A stretch of DNA of 64,000 nucleotides from Massilia sp. METH4 (GTDB taxonomy: Bacteria > Pseudomonadota > Gammaproteobacteria > Burkholderiales > Burkholderiaceae_D). The notes under the pieces are model-generated. The model was not told the origin of the DNA. It made no database searches and saw nothing but the letters and a program-made list of their open reading frames with translations. The stretch's first letter is position 1, and the number at the start of each line of letters is the position of its first letter. The position numbers and the translations under genes were made by a program. Shown one piece after another: positions 1 through 9,028 of the stretch. The stretch covers positions 4,836,001 to 4,900,000 of the forward strand of contig NZ_CP146614.1 in assembly GCF_037094685.1 (NCBI RefSeq), in the 5' to 3' direction.

Positions 1-39
1 TCGCTCCGTTGTCAGGATTGCTGCTTGGTCATCGGAGCT

Positions 40-1548
40 TCAGGCGTCGAAGCGCAGCACATAATGGCCCGCCACCAGGTGATGACCCGGCGGCAGCACG
101 ACCGGCGCGTCGTCCTCGATGGCGGCGACGAAGCGTAGCCCGGCATCGAGGTGGTACAGCGCCTGCGTGGCGGACTGCCGCGTGATCGTCAAGCCCTGGG
201 GCGCCGCGTCGAACGCGAACGCCGTGCGGGACAGGCCGATGCGGTCCGGGCTGGCCTCGGCCGCACCGTCCTCCCGTGCCAGCAGGCGCGAGACGTCCAG
301 CACGCGCAAGGTGGCCAGTGCCGGGGTGCCGCGCCCGAAGCTGCCCCGGGTGACCGGCGCGGCCACCGGCACGGGCAGCGCGACGAAGGCCGCGTAGCGC
401 TCGGCAAGTTGCGGCGGCACCGCTTCGATGCGGATGCTGCGCTCTCCGCAGGGGGCGAAGCTGGATGGCAAGGCGATCGGCTCGCGGCCGGCTGGCGTGA
501 CGGCGTACAGTGCATCCTCGGCATCCACGGTCAACGTCAGCGCGCTCTCCGCGGCCGGCGCGACGGCCAGCGTGCGGTCGAACGGGACGGACAGCGCGGA
601 GGCCCCGGTGCCCCGATAGCGGCTCAGGCGGGGCAGGGCCAGCGCGGCCAGCGTCAGGCGTTGCCGCGCGCCCGGCGCGAACGTGGCGTCGCTCTGGCCC
701 GGCCGGAACGCGGCGGGGCGGGGCGGCTGGGGCACCGCCGTCGGCTCGTCCAGCGGCGCCGGCGCCGCCATCGGGGCTTGCACGCGCGCTTGCCATACGG
801 CCGGCCTGGCCAACGGCTGTGCCGGCGGCGGCATCGTTGCCGGCATGCCGGCGCGCGCTACCTTCAGCAGCAGGCGCTTGCCCTGCAAGTCGCCCTTGCG
901 GGTGACCACGTAATAGCCGAGGCGTTCATCCAGCCGGCATTCGAGGGCATCCTTGGGCCGTACCTGGATCACCGGCGGCGCGTCCGCACCTTCGTTGATC
1001 AACAACAGCGTGCCCGCGGTGCCGAACGGCCAGCCCGGCGCGCTGTCCTGGTCGATCACGGCCAGGCGCTGGTTCGGGTAGACGGGGCACACGCTCTTCC
1101 ATACGGCCGAGTCGATGGACGTGCTGACATGGAACAGCACCTTTTCGTCCGGCCCCGGCAGGTACACGGCATGGCCGAAGCGCACCTCGATCTCGCCCGG
1201 CTCGAGCTCGTCGGCACCGGCGACGTGGTAGCGCACCTGGTCGGTGCCCAGCAGGTCGCCGAAGTCCTTCTGGTGCAGCGCCGCCAGCGTCTGCGCCAGG
1301 TCGCGGGCCCGGTTGCCGCGCGTGAGGTGGTAATCGTCGTCGACGTCTTCCTGCGGCAGCCGCAGCGTCACGTGGGAAAAGCAGCGCGTGGCGGCCTTGC
1401 CGCGCTGCTCGCGCGGGCAGCGTTCCAGCAGGTCGCGCAGCAGCGGGCGGCGCGCGAACAGGGCCAGGCCCGGCGCCTGCCAGATCGCCTCCGCGTTGAA
1501 AACGTCGGGAATGCGGCCCAGGACTTCGTGTTGGACATAGATCGGCAT
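40..1548 (-). CDS. Unknown protein, third gene of kinase/SEDS operon
   Basis: A 502-residue protein I cannot assign to a family with certainty. The N-terminal half (about residues 1-230) is a compact mixed region with few hydrophobic stretches. It is followed by a Pro/Ala-rich linker (about 235-290) and a C-terminal beta-rich region (about 300-502) whose pattern of short strands and Gly turns resembles FHA-like phosphopeptide-binding folds; that resemblance is inference only. No signal peptide or membrane segment is visible. It starts 3 bp after the stop of the SEDS-like gene, so it is almost certainly co-translated with it and with the upstream kinase, and it could be a kinase substrate or adaptor. 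The operon may continue past the window edge, but bases 1-39 hold no open continuation. Confidence 0.8.
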   Translation of the reverse strand: MPIYVQHEVLGRIPDVFNAEAIWQAPGLALFARRPLLRDLLERCPREQRGKAATRCFSHVTLRLPQEDVDDDYHLTRGNRARDLAQTLAALHQKDFGDLLGTDQVRYHVAGADELEPGEIEVRFGHAVYLPGPDEKVLFHVSTSIDSAVWKSVCPVYPNQRLAVIDQDSAPGWPFGTAGTLLLINEGADAPPVIQVRPKDALECRLDERLGYYVVTRKGDLQGKRLLLKVARAGMPATMPPPAQPLARPAVWQARVQAPMAAPAPLDEPTAVPQPPRPAAFRPGQSDATFAPGARQRLTLAALALPRLSRYRGTGASALSVPFDRTLAVAPAAESALTLTVDAEDALYAVTPAGREPIALPSSFAPCGERSIRIEAVPPQLAERYAAFVALPVPVAAPVTRGSFGRGTPALATLRVLDVSRLLAREDGAAEASPDRIGLSRTAFAFDAAPQGLTITRQSATQALYHLDAGLRFVAAIEDDAPVVLPPGHHLVAGHYVLRFDA

Positions 1549-1551
1549 GGT

Positions 1552-3888
1552 TTACTCCTGTGGTGAACCGACATGGATGGTCATCCCTAGCAGGGGGAGC
1601 AGGAAAAACAGCAGATGGCTGCCACCGGCGGAGAGAAAACTCATCGGCTGGCCCATGACCGGCAGGATCGCCAGGTTCGTCCCCCAGGACAGCAACAGGT
1701 GCCCGGCCACGAATGCCGCGCCGCCGCACAGCGTGAACGCTTGCAGGCGCAGCAGCCACGCCTGGCGGAAGCCGCGCGCCGTGGCGCCGGCACGACCTAG
1801 GCGCACCGCGGCCGCCACGAGGCCCGCCACCAGCGCCGCCTGTGCGCACCACAGCGCCAGCGCAGCGAGCAGGCCGTGGCGGTGCAGCAGGAACGCCGGC
1901 GCGAAGTCGTCCTGCACGGCCGGCAGTGCCATCACGCCGCCGCCGGCCTGGCCGAGCGTGGCCAGGCCGAACATGCCGTCGCTGCCCAGCCAGCCGCCGG
2001 CGGCGATGGCGGCCGCGCCTTCCTGCACTTGCTGCCCCGTGTGCGGATGCCGTGCCGGCTCCAGCCACACCTGGAAGCGATCGCCGTAGAACGAGGCCGG
2101 CACGTGTTCGGGCCCGCCGGTGCGCAGCGCCGCGACGATGGCAATGCCGGACAGCACGACGCAGCCCAGCAGGCCGGCGGCGAGCCAGCGCCGCGCGGTC
2201 AGCGCGTAGGCAAACGTCATTGCTCCGGTCCACAGCAGCAGCAGGATCAGCGGCGAGTAATCGTCCACCTGCACGAGCGCGCAGCCGAGCAGCGCCAGGA
2301 ACAGCAGGGCCGGCGCGATCAGCCGCAGCCAGCGCGCCCCGTGGCCCGGCTGTTCGCGATGATCCGCGCGCCAGCCCATGCGCAATGCCAGGCAGTGCGC
2401 GGTGAGGAGCGTGAGCACGAGCTTGGCCCCTTCCACCGGCTGCATGTCGAACACGCCCGTCTCGTCGCCCCACACGACCTGCGCGGCCAGCAGCAGCAAC
2501 GTGCATGCGGCCGCTGCGGCCAGCAGCCATTCGATGCGGCGCTGCGAGACGGCCGCCGGATACAGGCGCCACAAGGCGATCGCGCCGCTGCCGATCGCCA
2601 GCAGCGCCGCCGTCTTGCCGTAGTAGCGCAGCCAGCCGGTGTCCATGCCGGCCAGGCCCAAATTCAGCTGGCACAGCAGGCCGGCGCCGATCAGCAGCAG
2701 TGCCGCCGCGGCGGGCGGCGGGACGCGGCCGGTGGGCATGAACCACGCGCCCACCGCGCAGGCGGCCAGCAACAGCGAGCAGCCGGCCGAGGGCGGCTCG
2801 CCGCCACGCTGGAACAGCAGGGCGGCGCACCCGGCCGCGAGCACGAGCGCCGCGGCCGGTGCCCGCAGGCGCCGGGCGAACGGCGCCAGGGCCGAGCGTT
2901 GCCGGCGCATGTCGGCAAGCGGTCCCAGGATATTGCCGCGCCGGCGGGCGGGCTCCCGGCCCAGCCGGGCTGCCGCGAACAGAGCCAGCGCGGGGGCGCC
3001 CGTCGCCAGCCACATCGCGGCAGGCGCCTGCCACAGCGCGCGCTGCCGCCATTGCCACGTGGCCTGTGGCGGCAGTGTCATTTCCGCCACCGCGTGCAGG
3101 GCCACGCGGCGCGCCGGGGTCAGGGTCAAGGTGCCATCGTGCAGCGCGATGGCGTAATGCGTCCGGCCGACAGTCAGCGCGCCGACGCCGGCGAGCGCAC
3201 GCTCGTCGTCGCCCAGGCTGGCGCCGTCAGCCTGCATGCTTGTCTGTCCCCCCAGCACGAGTCCGTCGCCATGGCGCGCGACCTGGCCGCCGCTCTCGAC
3301 ACCGACCAGGCCGACCCGATTGCCGCAATGGAGGTTGCCGCCGAAGACGAGCGGCCGCGCGATCGACAACGCCTGCGGCACGGCGCGGTTCCACAGCGCC
3401 ACCGCATGCGCGGACCACGGCGCGCCGGGGCATTGCGGCTGTGCTGCGCCATCGCGAAAGACGGTCGCGCCATCGAAACGCCAGCGCGTCGCCCCATCGG
3501 TAAACGCCAGCTGGCCAGACGCGGCCGGCAGCACGGCGAACCGGTGCGCGCCGATCCCGAAGCTGCGCAGCGTGGCCGGGTCGGCGGTGCCCAGGCGGTC
3601 GTCGCTGCCGTTGCGCCTCAGCACGGGCCGTGCCGGACCCGATGCACGGACGCGCCAGGCGCCATCGGCGCCGCGGCTGAACACGAGGCGCGTGCCCGGC
3701 GCGCCGACGGCCGCGAGCTGCGCCGCTTCCAGCGTGGCGGTGCCGGTCCGCTCCAGGCGGATCGCGATGGCGGAGGGCAGCCACATGGCCGGGGCCCGCA
3801 ACAGTGCGAACAGCTGGAGCCCGAACAGCGCGGCCAGCAGCGCGAGCAGCAACCTGAACAGGAGCCCCTGGCTCGCCGGCGCCGTCAT
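1552..3888 (-). CDS. FtsW/RodA-like SEDS membrane protein with large N-terminal extension
   Basis: 778 residues, about twice the usual length of FtsW or RodA (roughly 370-415). One N-terminal membrane segment (about residues 8-28) is followed by a soluble beta-rich domain of about 230 residues, then a polytopic C-terminal half with about ten hydrophobic helices. Family hallmarks near the C-terminus are a Gly-rich loop (GGWLGSD), a VQDDF motif with the Asp (about residue 660) expected for the SEDS glycosyltransferase site, and PVMGQPMSFLSAGGS, matching the FtsW/RodA signature. SEDS proteins polymerise lipid II glycan strands; whether this paralogue does is unknown. Its ATG overlaps the kinase stop in an ATGA junction, which suggests that kinase and SEDS protein act together, perhaps with the N-terminal domain as a regulatory sensor. 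Confidence 0.85.
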   Translation of the reverse strand: MTAPASQGLLFRLLLALLAALFGLQLFALLRAPAMWLPSAIAIRLERTGTATLEAAQLAAVGAPGTRLVFSRGADGAWRVRASGPARPVLRRNGSDDRLGTADPATLRSFGIGAHRFAVLPAASGQLAFTDGATRWRFDGATVFRDGAAQPQCPGAPWSAHAVALWNRAVPQALSIARPLVFGGNLHCGNRVGLVGVESGGQVARHGDGLVLGGQTSMQADGASLGDDERALAGVGALTVGRTHYAIALHDGTLTLTPARRVALHAVAEMTLPPQATWQWRQRALWQAPAAMWLATGAPALALFAAARLGREPARRRGNILGPLADMRRQRSALAPFARRLRAPAAALVLAAGCAALLFQRGGEPPSAGCSLLLAACAVGAWFMPTGRVPPPAAAALLLIGAGLLCQLNLGLAGMDTGWLRYYGKTAALLAIGSGAIALWRLYPAAVSQRRIEWLLAAAAACTLLLLAAQVVWGDETGVFDMQPVEGAKLVLTLLTAHCLALRMGWRADHREQPGHGARWLRLIAPALLFLALLGCALVQVDDYSPLILLLLWTGAMTFAYALTARRWLAAGLLGCVVLSGIAIVAALRTGGPEHVPASFYGDRFQVWLEPARHPHTGQQVQEGAAAIAAGGWLGSDGMFGLATLGQAGGGVMALPAVQDDFAPAFLLHRHGLLAALALWCAQAALVAGLVAAAVRLGRAGATARGFRQAWLLRLQAFTLCGGAAFVAGHLLLSWGTNLAILPVMGQPMSFLSAGGSHLLFFLLPLLGMTIHVGSPQE

Positions 3889-4877
3889 GCCCGGCCTTCC
3901 AGCGCCGCGGCGCAGCCGCGCACGATGGCGGCGCGGCCACCGAGGGCGATGCGCACCGTGTCCAGCATGCGGCTGATGTGCAGCGCGTTGCGAGGCCGCT
4001 CGCCCGGTTCCCTGGCCAGCAGGGCCGTCAATAGCCGCAGCGCCGGCTCGCGCGCGGCGGCAGGAAGACTGGCGGCGAAGGTGGCCGCCTCATCGTCGGC
4101 CAGAACAGGCTGGAGCGGCCCGCGTTCCAGCATGACCCGGGCGCCATCAGCCAGGTGCTCGCGGTAGGCATCGCCACAGGCGGCGCACCAGCGCAGCGAA
4201 GAGCCGGTGACGAGGAAGAAGTACAGCGCCCCCAGCGCGAAATAATCGCTGTGGCGGCCCGTGGCATAGCCGCCGCCCGCGGCAGGGAAGAACTGTTCGG
4301 GCGCCTGCCAGTTCGCCGTCCCGCAATACGTGTGCGCCTGCGCCGCCGCCAGCAGGCGGTTGGTGCCGAAATCCGCCAGCTTCACGGTGCCGGTGGCGGC
4401 ATCGACCAGCACATTGGCCGGCTTCAGGTCCAGGTAGCGCCAGCCATACTGGTGCACCTTGGCCAGCGCGCCGTTCAATTGGCTTATCCAGTCCAGTACC
4501 TGGCGCACGTCCGGTGCGTCGTCCTGGGCGCGGCGGCGGGCCACATGGCGGCCGAGATCCCCACCCATCAGCTCCAGCGCCAGTACCGGCAGGCCATCGT
4601 GCCAGCCGCTGTCGACGAGGCGCACGATGTGGCGGCCGTCCCATGGCCGCAGCGCTTCCAGGAAAGCGATCTCGTTGCACGCGCTGTCGATCCAGCGCTC
4701 GCGCTGCCCCGGCTGCGCGCGTTCCATCTGCTCCGCGTTCACGAGCTTCAACGCCACGTCGGGCATGCCCGCCGGTGCCGCGGCACGCCAGATGGTGCCG
4801 TACACGGACCCGCCGATCCGCTCCCGCAATTGGTAATGGCCCTTTCCGAGGGCGATGGTGGTCTCGCGTGCCGGCAT
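3885..4877 (-). CDS. Hanks-type serine/threonine protein kinase
   Basis: 330-residue cytoplasmic protein kinase. A Gly-rich loop (IGGSVYG, residues 21-27), Lys44 in VALK, helix-C Glu69, catalytic Asp150 with Lys152 and Asn155 (YLDLKPAN), DFG at 169-171 and APE at 192-194 are all present, so it should bind ATP and be catalytic. The usual HRD triad reads YLD: the Arg that normally clamps the activation-loop phosphate is missing, so activation may not need loop phosphorylation. No transmembrane segment or PASTA domain follows the kinase domain. It is the first gene of a three-gene minus-strand operon with an enlarged SEDS protein and an unknown protein. Likely targets are those neighbours (inference). 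Confidence 0.93.
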   Translation of the reverse strand: MPARETTIALGKGHYQLRERIGGSVYGTIWRAAAPAGMPDVALKLVNAEQMERAQPGQRERWIDSACNEIAFLEALRPWDGRHIVRLVDSGWHDGLPVLALELMGGDLGRHVARRRAQDDAPDVRQVLDWISQLNGALAKVHQYGWRYLDLKPANVLVDAATGTVKLADFGTNRLLAAAQAHTYCGTANWQAPEQFFPAAGGGYATGRHSDYFALGALYFFLVTGSSLRWCAACGDAYREHLADGARVMLERGPLQPVLADDEAATFAASLPAAAREPALRLLTALLAREPGERPRNALHISRMLDTVRIALGGRAAIVRGCAAALEGRA

Positions 4878-4931
4878 CGTTCACTTTCACGTTATCGATG
4901 GCCGCTAGCGGGGGGAGGGGGAAAGCAGCAA

Positions 4932-4952
4932 GCGCTGTTCGCCGAACAGCGC
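4932..4952. other. 9-bp-stem hairpin upstream of kinase operon
   Basis: Perfect inverted repeat GCGCTGTTC / GAACAGCGC with a 3-base loop, between the start of the kinase gene and the terminator of the glycine-zipper gene. It may extend the termination signal of the upstream gene or act as a leader structure or operator for the kinase operon. Nothing else identifies its role. Confidence 0.45.
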
Positions 4953-4954
4953 CA

Positions 4955-4981
4955 AACAAAAAGCCCGGCAACGCCGGGCTT
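4955..4981 (-). terminator. Rho-independent terminator after glycine-zipper gene
   Basis: Read on the minus strand, an 8-bp GC stem (AGCCCGGC / GCCGGGCT, loop of 3) is followed by a run of T residues. It lies about 20 bp after the stop of the gene ending at 5001 and insulates the kinase operon that follows on the same strand. Confidence 0.85.
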
Positions 4982-5000
4982 CGTTCAGGCCATGACCGGA

Positions 5001-5414
5001 TCAGTCGTGGTGGTGGTGATGCTTGTGGTGGCCCCGGCCATGGCCGCGGCCCGGATGGCCGCGGTATTCGTGCACCACGCGGCGCTCCACGTACACGCGC
5101 TGGGGACGCACATAGCGCGGCGCCTCGTAGTACACGGGCTGCGGCTGCGCATACACGCGCTGGCGCGGGTAATAGTGGTCGTGGTGATCGTGGCGGTCGC
5201 GGTCCCTGGAACTGAGCGCATTGCCGACCAGGCCGCCGACCACGCCACCCACCACGGTACCCGTGGTGCCGTTGCCGGTCTGGCTGCCGATGGCGGCGCC
5301 AACCACGGCGCCGGCGGCGGTGTTGAAGGCACGGTCGCCGGCGGCAAGGGCGGCGGAAGACGTGGTGATCGCTGCACCCAGCAGCACGACACCGAAGATT
5401 TTCTTGCTCAACAT
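5001..5414 (-). CDS. Secreted glycine-zipper (2TM) protein with His-rich tail
   Basis: 137-residue exported protein. The chosen ATG at 5414 is preceded by a purine-rich ribosome site (AGGGGGAA) and opens a typical Sec signal peptide ending in AALAAG; a longer reading from 5477 lacks such a site. The mature part begins with a glycine-zipper region (about residues 25-70, repeated GxxxG in AAGAVVGAAIGSQTG and VVGGVVGGLVGNAL), typical of the Gly-zipper 2TM / Rick_17kDa outer-membrane-associated proteins. It then turns into an Arg/Tyr/Pro-rich segment and a terminal His/Gly tract with five consecutive His. The His tail could bind metal, but that is inference. Monocistronic, with its own terminator. 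Confidence 0.88.
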   Translation of the reverse strand: MLSKKIFGVVLLGAAITTSSAALAAGDRAFNTAAGAVVGAAIGSQTGNGTTGTVVGGVVGGLVGNALSSRDRDRHDHHDHYYPRQRVYAQPQPVYYEAPRYVRPQRVYVERRVVHEYRGHPGRGHGRGHHKHHHHHD

Positions 5415-5538
5415 ATTATTTCCCCCTTTTATGCGCGGCGGCATCGAAATGATGGCTGCCGTTTGATATGGCTCCACTTTATCGAGCGCAGGAGGAATTG
5501 CCAGCGAATAAACAGATTATTACAAACGGGCTCGAGTA

Positions 5539-5556
5539 TGTAACACGGCTGTTACA
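5539..5556. other. Hairpin just after GNAT gene
   Basis: Inverted repeat TGTAACA / TGTTACA with a 4-base loop, 4 bp beyond the GNAT stop and about 125 bp upstream of the glycine-zipper gene. There is no T-run, so it is a weak terminator candidate; it could equally be an operator. Confidence 0.35.
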
Positions 5557-5559
5557 GGT

Positions 5560-6126
5560 TCAGCCGTGCCGCCGCCGCTCCGCATCCTGGCCCATTCGTT
5601 GTTCCCACTCTTGCCGCAGCACGCTCATCACCTGCACATCCTGGTAGTGGCCATTGATGAAGAATGCGTCGCGCAGCACGCCTTCCGCGACGAAGCCGCA
5701 TTTCTGCGCCACGCGCACGGAAGCGACATTGCCCGGCGCGACCAGCACTTCCAGCCGGTGCCAGGTATGCACGCGGAACAGGTGGTCGGTCACCATGCGC
5801 AATGCCTCGGTCGTGTAGCCGCGGCCCGCCAGCTCGGTGTCGAACAGGCGGTAGCCGATCTCGCGGGTGGTCGGCGTGCGGCTCTTGAAGTGGCTGATGA
5901 CGCCGACGATGTGGTGGTACTGGTCTTCCACCACGAACAGTTCGCTGTCGTCCGTGACGAAACCGTGCTGGATGAATTCCTTGCGCATCGCCTCGGGTGA
6001 CTTGAACTGGCTGGAAAAATAGTCGCCCCGCGACGGCAGGTCGTTGACCAGCGCGATAAACGTGTTCAAGTCCGTGTTCAGCAGGTGCCGCACGGTGCAG
6101 AGAGGTCCCTTCAGCATGGTCATCAT
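5560..6126 (-). CDS. GNAT-family N-acetyltransferase (RimJ/RimL type)
   Basis: Cytosolic acetyl-CoA dependent N-acetyltransferase. The core shows VGVISHFKSRTPTTREIGYRLF, followed by the acetyl-CoA binding region ELAGRGYTTEALRMVTDHLF and the distal VAPGNVASVRVAQKCGFVAEGVLRD, the arrangement of the RimJ/RimL subgroup that acetylates ribosomal protein N-termini or small amines. The substrate cannot be read from sequence. In-frame ATGs occur at 6153, 6126, 6123 and 6117. I chose 6126 because it fits the family N-terminus, but no strong ribosome site decides it. Divergent from the M28 peptidase gene. Confidence 0.87.
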   Translation of the reverse strand: MMTMLKGPLCTVRHLLNTDLNTFIALVNDLPSRGDYFSSQFKSPEAMRKEFIQHGFVTDDSELFVVEDQYHHIVGVISHFKSRTPTTREIGYRLFDTELAGRGYTTEALRMVTDHLFRVHTWHRLEVLVAPGNVASVRVAQKCGFVAEGVLRDAFFINGHYQDVQVMSVLRQEWEQRMGQDAERRRHG

Positions 6127-6261
6127 GCTATGCGAGGAAAAGCGCAAGGTCAAACAAGAGCTTTATTTGATCGGGATGGTATAAGTTGCCTTGCAATATT
6201 GCCAAATGCTATCGTGTTGAACCCGACAACACGCATTCATACCACTTACGGAACGCCACGC

Positions 6262-7704
6262 ATGAATTTCAGCAAGCCAGTCCTCACCGCCATCGCCGCC
6301 AGCCTGTTCGCCATCGGTCCCGTGCACGCAGCGACCCCTGCCAATGCTGCCAATGACGCCGCCACCCTCGCCAGCATCCGCGACACCGCCATGGCAAGCG
6401 ACTGGGCCTACCAGCGCCTGGAAGACATGACGGATCTGATCGGCCCGCGCCTGTCCGGCTCGCCGGGCGCGGCCGCGGCGGTGCAGCAGGTGGCCGACGC
6501 GATGCGCAAGCTGGGGGCGAAGGTCACGCTGCAGCCCGTGAAGGTGCCGCACTGGGTACGCGGCGAGGAGCGCGGCCAGCTGGTCGAGTACGCGGGCCGC
6601 CCGCAGGGCGTGGTGCAGAACGTGGTGCTGACGGCGCTGGGCGGCTCCGGTGCCACGCCGGCGGAAGGCTTGACGGCGCCGGTGATCATCGTGCGCGACT
6701 TCGACGAGCTGAAGGCGCGCGGCGCCGAGGTGAAAGGCAAGATCGTACTGTTCGAGGTGGCGTTCGACCAGGGCATGGCGAACGCCGGCCTGGGCGGCCC
6801 GGCCTATCGCCACGGTTCCGCGTTCCGCACGCGCGGCCCGGCGCTGGCCGCGGAACTGGGCGCGGCCGCCGCGCTGGTGCGCGCCGTCGGCGGGGCCGAC
6901 TACCGGCTCACGCACACCGGCACCACGTCGCTCAGCGACGGCAAGCGCATTCCGGCTGCATCGGTGACGGCGGAAGACGCGATGCTGATCGCGCGCCTGT
7001 CCAGGCGCGGCCCCGTCACGATGAAACTGGTGCTCACGCCGAAGACGCTGCCGGACGCGGACAGCTACAACGTGATTGCCGACCTGCCGGGAACCGACAA
7101 GGCCGACGAAGTCGTGATCGTATCCGGCCACCTCGATTCCTGGGACCTGGCCACCGGCGCGCATGACGACGCCGCCGGCGTGACGGCGTCGATGGGCGTG
7201 CTGGAAACGCTGCAGAAGCTGAAGCTGAAGCCGCGCCGCACGATCCGCATGATCGCCTGGATGAACGAGGAAAACGGCGGCCGTGGCGGCGAGACCTACC
7301 ACCAGGCCAACAAGGCCGCGCTGGACAAGCAGTTCGCCGCGATCGAGAGCGATGGCGGGGTGGCGGGCCGCACCTTCGGGGTGCAGGCCGGCATCCGCCC
7401 GCAATACGAGAAACTGTTCGCGCCGTTGCAGGCCTCGCTGGTGCCGATCGGCGCCGGCGTGCTGCAGCGCCGCGACGTGATCGGGGCCGGCGACCTGCAC
7501 ACGATGGAGGCGGACGGCGTGCCGTCGTTCACGCCGCTGGTCGATTCCAGCGTCTATTTCAATTACCACCACACCCCGGCCGACACCTTCGACAAGGTGG
7601 ACCCAAACCTGCTCAAGCGCCACGTGGCCGTGATGTCGGCGCTGACGTGGTACCTGGCCAACATGGAGCAGCCGATCGGCCGCGCGCCGGAACAGCTGCG
7701 CTGA
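6262..7704 (+). CDS. Secreted M28-family zinc metallopeptidase (carboxypeptidase Q-like)
   Basis: 480-residue exported aminopeptidase/carboxypeptidase. The ATG at 6262 follows a GGAA site and opens a signal peptide ending near PVHAAT. The first third carries a PA-type domain (about residues 130-260). The M28 catalytic core follows: SGHLDSWD (first zinc His, about 290), GAHDDAAG (bridging Asp, about 302), NEENGG (general-base and ligand Glu, about 336), ESDGG, and YHHTPADT (final His, about 437). All metal ligands are present, so it should be active on peptides in the periplasm or medium. The longer open frame from 6085 lacks a signal sequence and was rejected as the start. Confidence 0.93.
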   Translation: MNFSKPVLTAIAASLFAIGPVHAATPANAANDAATLASIRDTAMASDWAYQRLEDMTDLIGPRLSGSPGAAAAVQQVADAMRKLGAKVTLQPVKVPHWVRGEERGQLVEYAGRPQGVVQNVVLTALGGSGATPAEGLTAPVIIVRDFDELKARGAEVKGKIVLFEVAFDQGMANAGLGGPAYRHGSAFRTRGPALAAELGAAAALVRAVGGADYRLTHTGTTSLSDGKRIPAASVTAEDAMLIARLSRRGPVTMKLVLTPKTLPDADSYNVIADLPGTDKADEVVIVSGHLDSWDLATGAHDDAAGVTASMGVLETLQKLKLKPRRTIRMIAWMNEENGGRGGETYHQANKAALDKQFAAIESDGGVAGRTFGVQAGIRPQYEKLFAPLQASLVPIGAGVLQRRDVIGAGDLHTMEADGVPSFTPLVDSSVYFNYHHTPADTFDKVDPNLLKRHVAVMSALTWYLANMEQPIGRAPEQLR

Positions 7705-7708
7705 GAGG

Positions 7709-8614
7709 CTACAACGGTGGCTCGGCCGGCTGGGCCGTGGCTGGCTCCTTGCCGGCCCGGCTCGTCATGGCCGCGCCGACCGACGACGCGATGACGGCGG
7801 CGATGGCGAGCCACTGCATGCCCGTCAGCCGCTCGCCCAGCAGGACCAGCCCCATCAACGCGCCGATCGCCGGCTCCGCGCTCAGCAGCGTGCTGAACGT
7901 GTTGGCCGGCATGTGCCGCAGCGCCACCAGTTCCAGCGTGTAGGGGATGGCGCTGGAGACGATCGCCACGCCGAAGCCGATCGCCAGTACCTTCATGTCG
8001 AGCAGCGCCGTGCCGGCATGGGCGACGCCGATCGGCGCCACCAGCAGCGCGCCCACCAGCGTGCCCCAGGAAGCGGCCGCGGCGCCGTGGTGCGCGCTGG
8101 CCCGCTTGCCGGCCAGGATGTAGACGGCCCAGCAGGCGCCGGCGCACAGGGCCAGTGCGATGCCGCGCCAGTCCAGCGCCGCGGCCGGCTTTCCCTCCGG
8201 GTGCCACACGGGCAGCAGCAAGGCGAGGCCGGCTAGCGCCAGCGCGATCCACAGGAAGTCGATGCGGCGGCGCGACGTGAACACGGCCACGGCCAGCGGC
8301 CCGGAAAACTCGATGGCGATCGCGATGCCGAGCGGGATATACGCCAGCGACGAATAAAAGGTCAGGTTCATGACGCCAAGCGACACGCCATAGACCGCCA
8401 GCGGCCGCCACTGCCCGCGCAAGCCCGCGCGCCAGGGCCTGAACACGGCGGCCAGGATCACGGCCGCGAAGGCGAGGCGCAATGCCGTGGCGCCGGCCGC
8501 CCCCACTACTGGAAACAGCCCCTTGGCCAGCGAGGCGCCGGCGGTCAGCGAGACCAGCGACATCAGGAGCGCGGCAAAGGGCAGGAAGGGCTGCGGGGCG
8601 GGAGTGCTCGGCAT
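7709..8614 (-). CDS. EamA-family exporter, RhtA-like
   Basis: 301-residue inner-membrane protein with ten predicted helices in two EamA repeats. The second segment reads [21 protein letters not shown], close to the pattern of E. coli RhtA (threonine/homoserine efflux, 295 residues), and the length matches. The substrate is therefore probably amino acids such as threonine or homoserine, but EamA members vary widely. The start at 8614 begins at the predicted first hydrophobic segment; the open frame upstream of it is Arg-rich and unlike the family. Convergent with the M28 gene, only 4 bp between stops. Confidence 0.85.
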   Translation of the reverse strand: MPSTPAPQPFLPFAALLMSLVSLTAGASLAKGLFPVVGAAGATALRLAFAAVILAAVFRPWRAGLRGQWRPLAVYGVSLGVMNLTFYSSLAYIPLGIAIAIEFSGPLAVAVFTSRRRIDFLWIALALAGLALLLPVWHPEGKPAAALDWRGIALALCAGACWAVYILAGKRASAHHGAAAASWGTLVGALLVAPIGVAHAGTALLDMKVLAIGFGVAIVSSAIPYTLELVALRHMPANTFSTLLSAEPAIGALMGLVLLGERLTGMQWLAIAAVIASSVGAAMTSRAGKEPATAQPAEPPL

Positions 8615-8773
8615 GCAGGAATGTCCATCGGTATGAAGGATGCGCACAATAGCATCAACGGCGCCGTGGCGGCCAGCGCGCGCCGATGGACGCTTTGCCA
8701 AGATTGTAAGTTGTGTAAGAATGCGATGTTGCCGCCGCGCTGGCGGCCGCCTTTTCCTTTTCATGGAACCATC

Positions 8774-8989
8774 ATGCAAACCTTAATGACGATCGCCGCG
8801 ATGACCACTCTGGCGGCCGCGCTTGCCGGCTGCGGCAAGGTCGACCCGCAACTGACGGCCGACCAGATGACGATGACGGACGCGACCTGCGCCCCGGCCG
8901 AGCTCGAGAAGATCGCCGATGCCGACGTACGCAAGGCGTTCGCGGCCCGTTGCGAGCGCCGCGCCCAGCTCCGGCAGCCCGGCCAGTAA
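8774..8989 (+). CDS. Small predicted lipoprotein
   Basis: 71-residue lipoprotein: a short hydrophobic signal ends in the lipobox LAGC, so Cys20 would be lipidated. The mature part is small and charged, with two further Cys residues (in DATCAPAE and AARCERR) that could pair. It resembles small TrbK/EexN-type or uncharacterised lipoproteins, but no function can be given. It lies 39 bp upstream of the copper-type cassette on the same strand and may be its first gene. Confidence 0.7.
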   Translation: MQTLMTIAAMTTLAAALAGCGKVDPQLTADQMTMTDATCAPAELEKIADADVRKAFAARCERRAQLRQPGQ

Positions 8990-9028
8990 GCGCTGCATGC
9001 GCGTGCGCGCCGTGGTACCATCGCGCCG

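Noticed and set aside
6085..6261. Longer N-terminus for the M28 peptidase
   Set aside because: The extension overlaps the divergent GNAT gene's start region and would bury the signal peptide; ATG 6262 has a ribosome site and a clean signal sequence.
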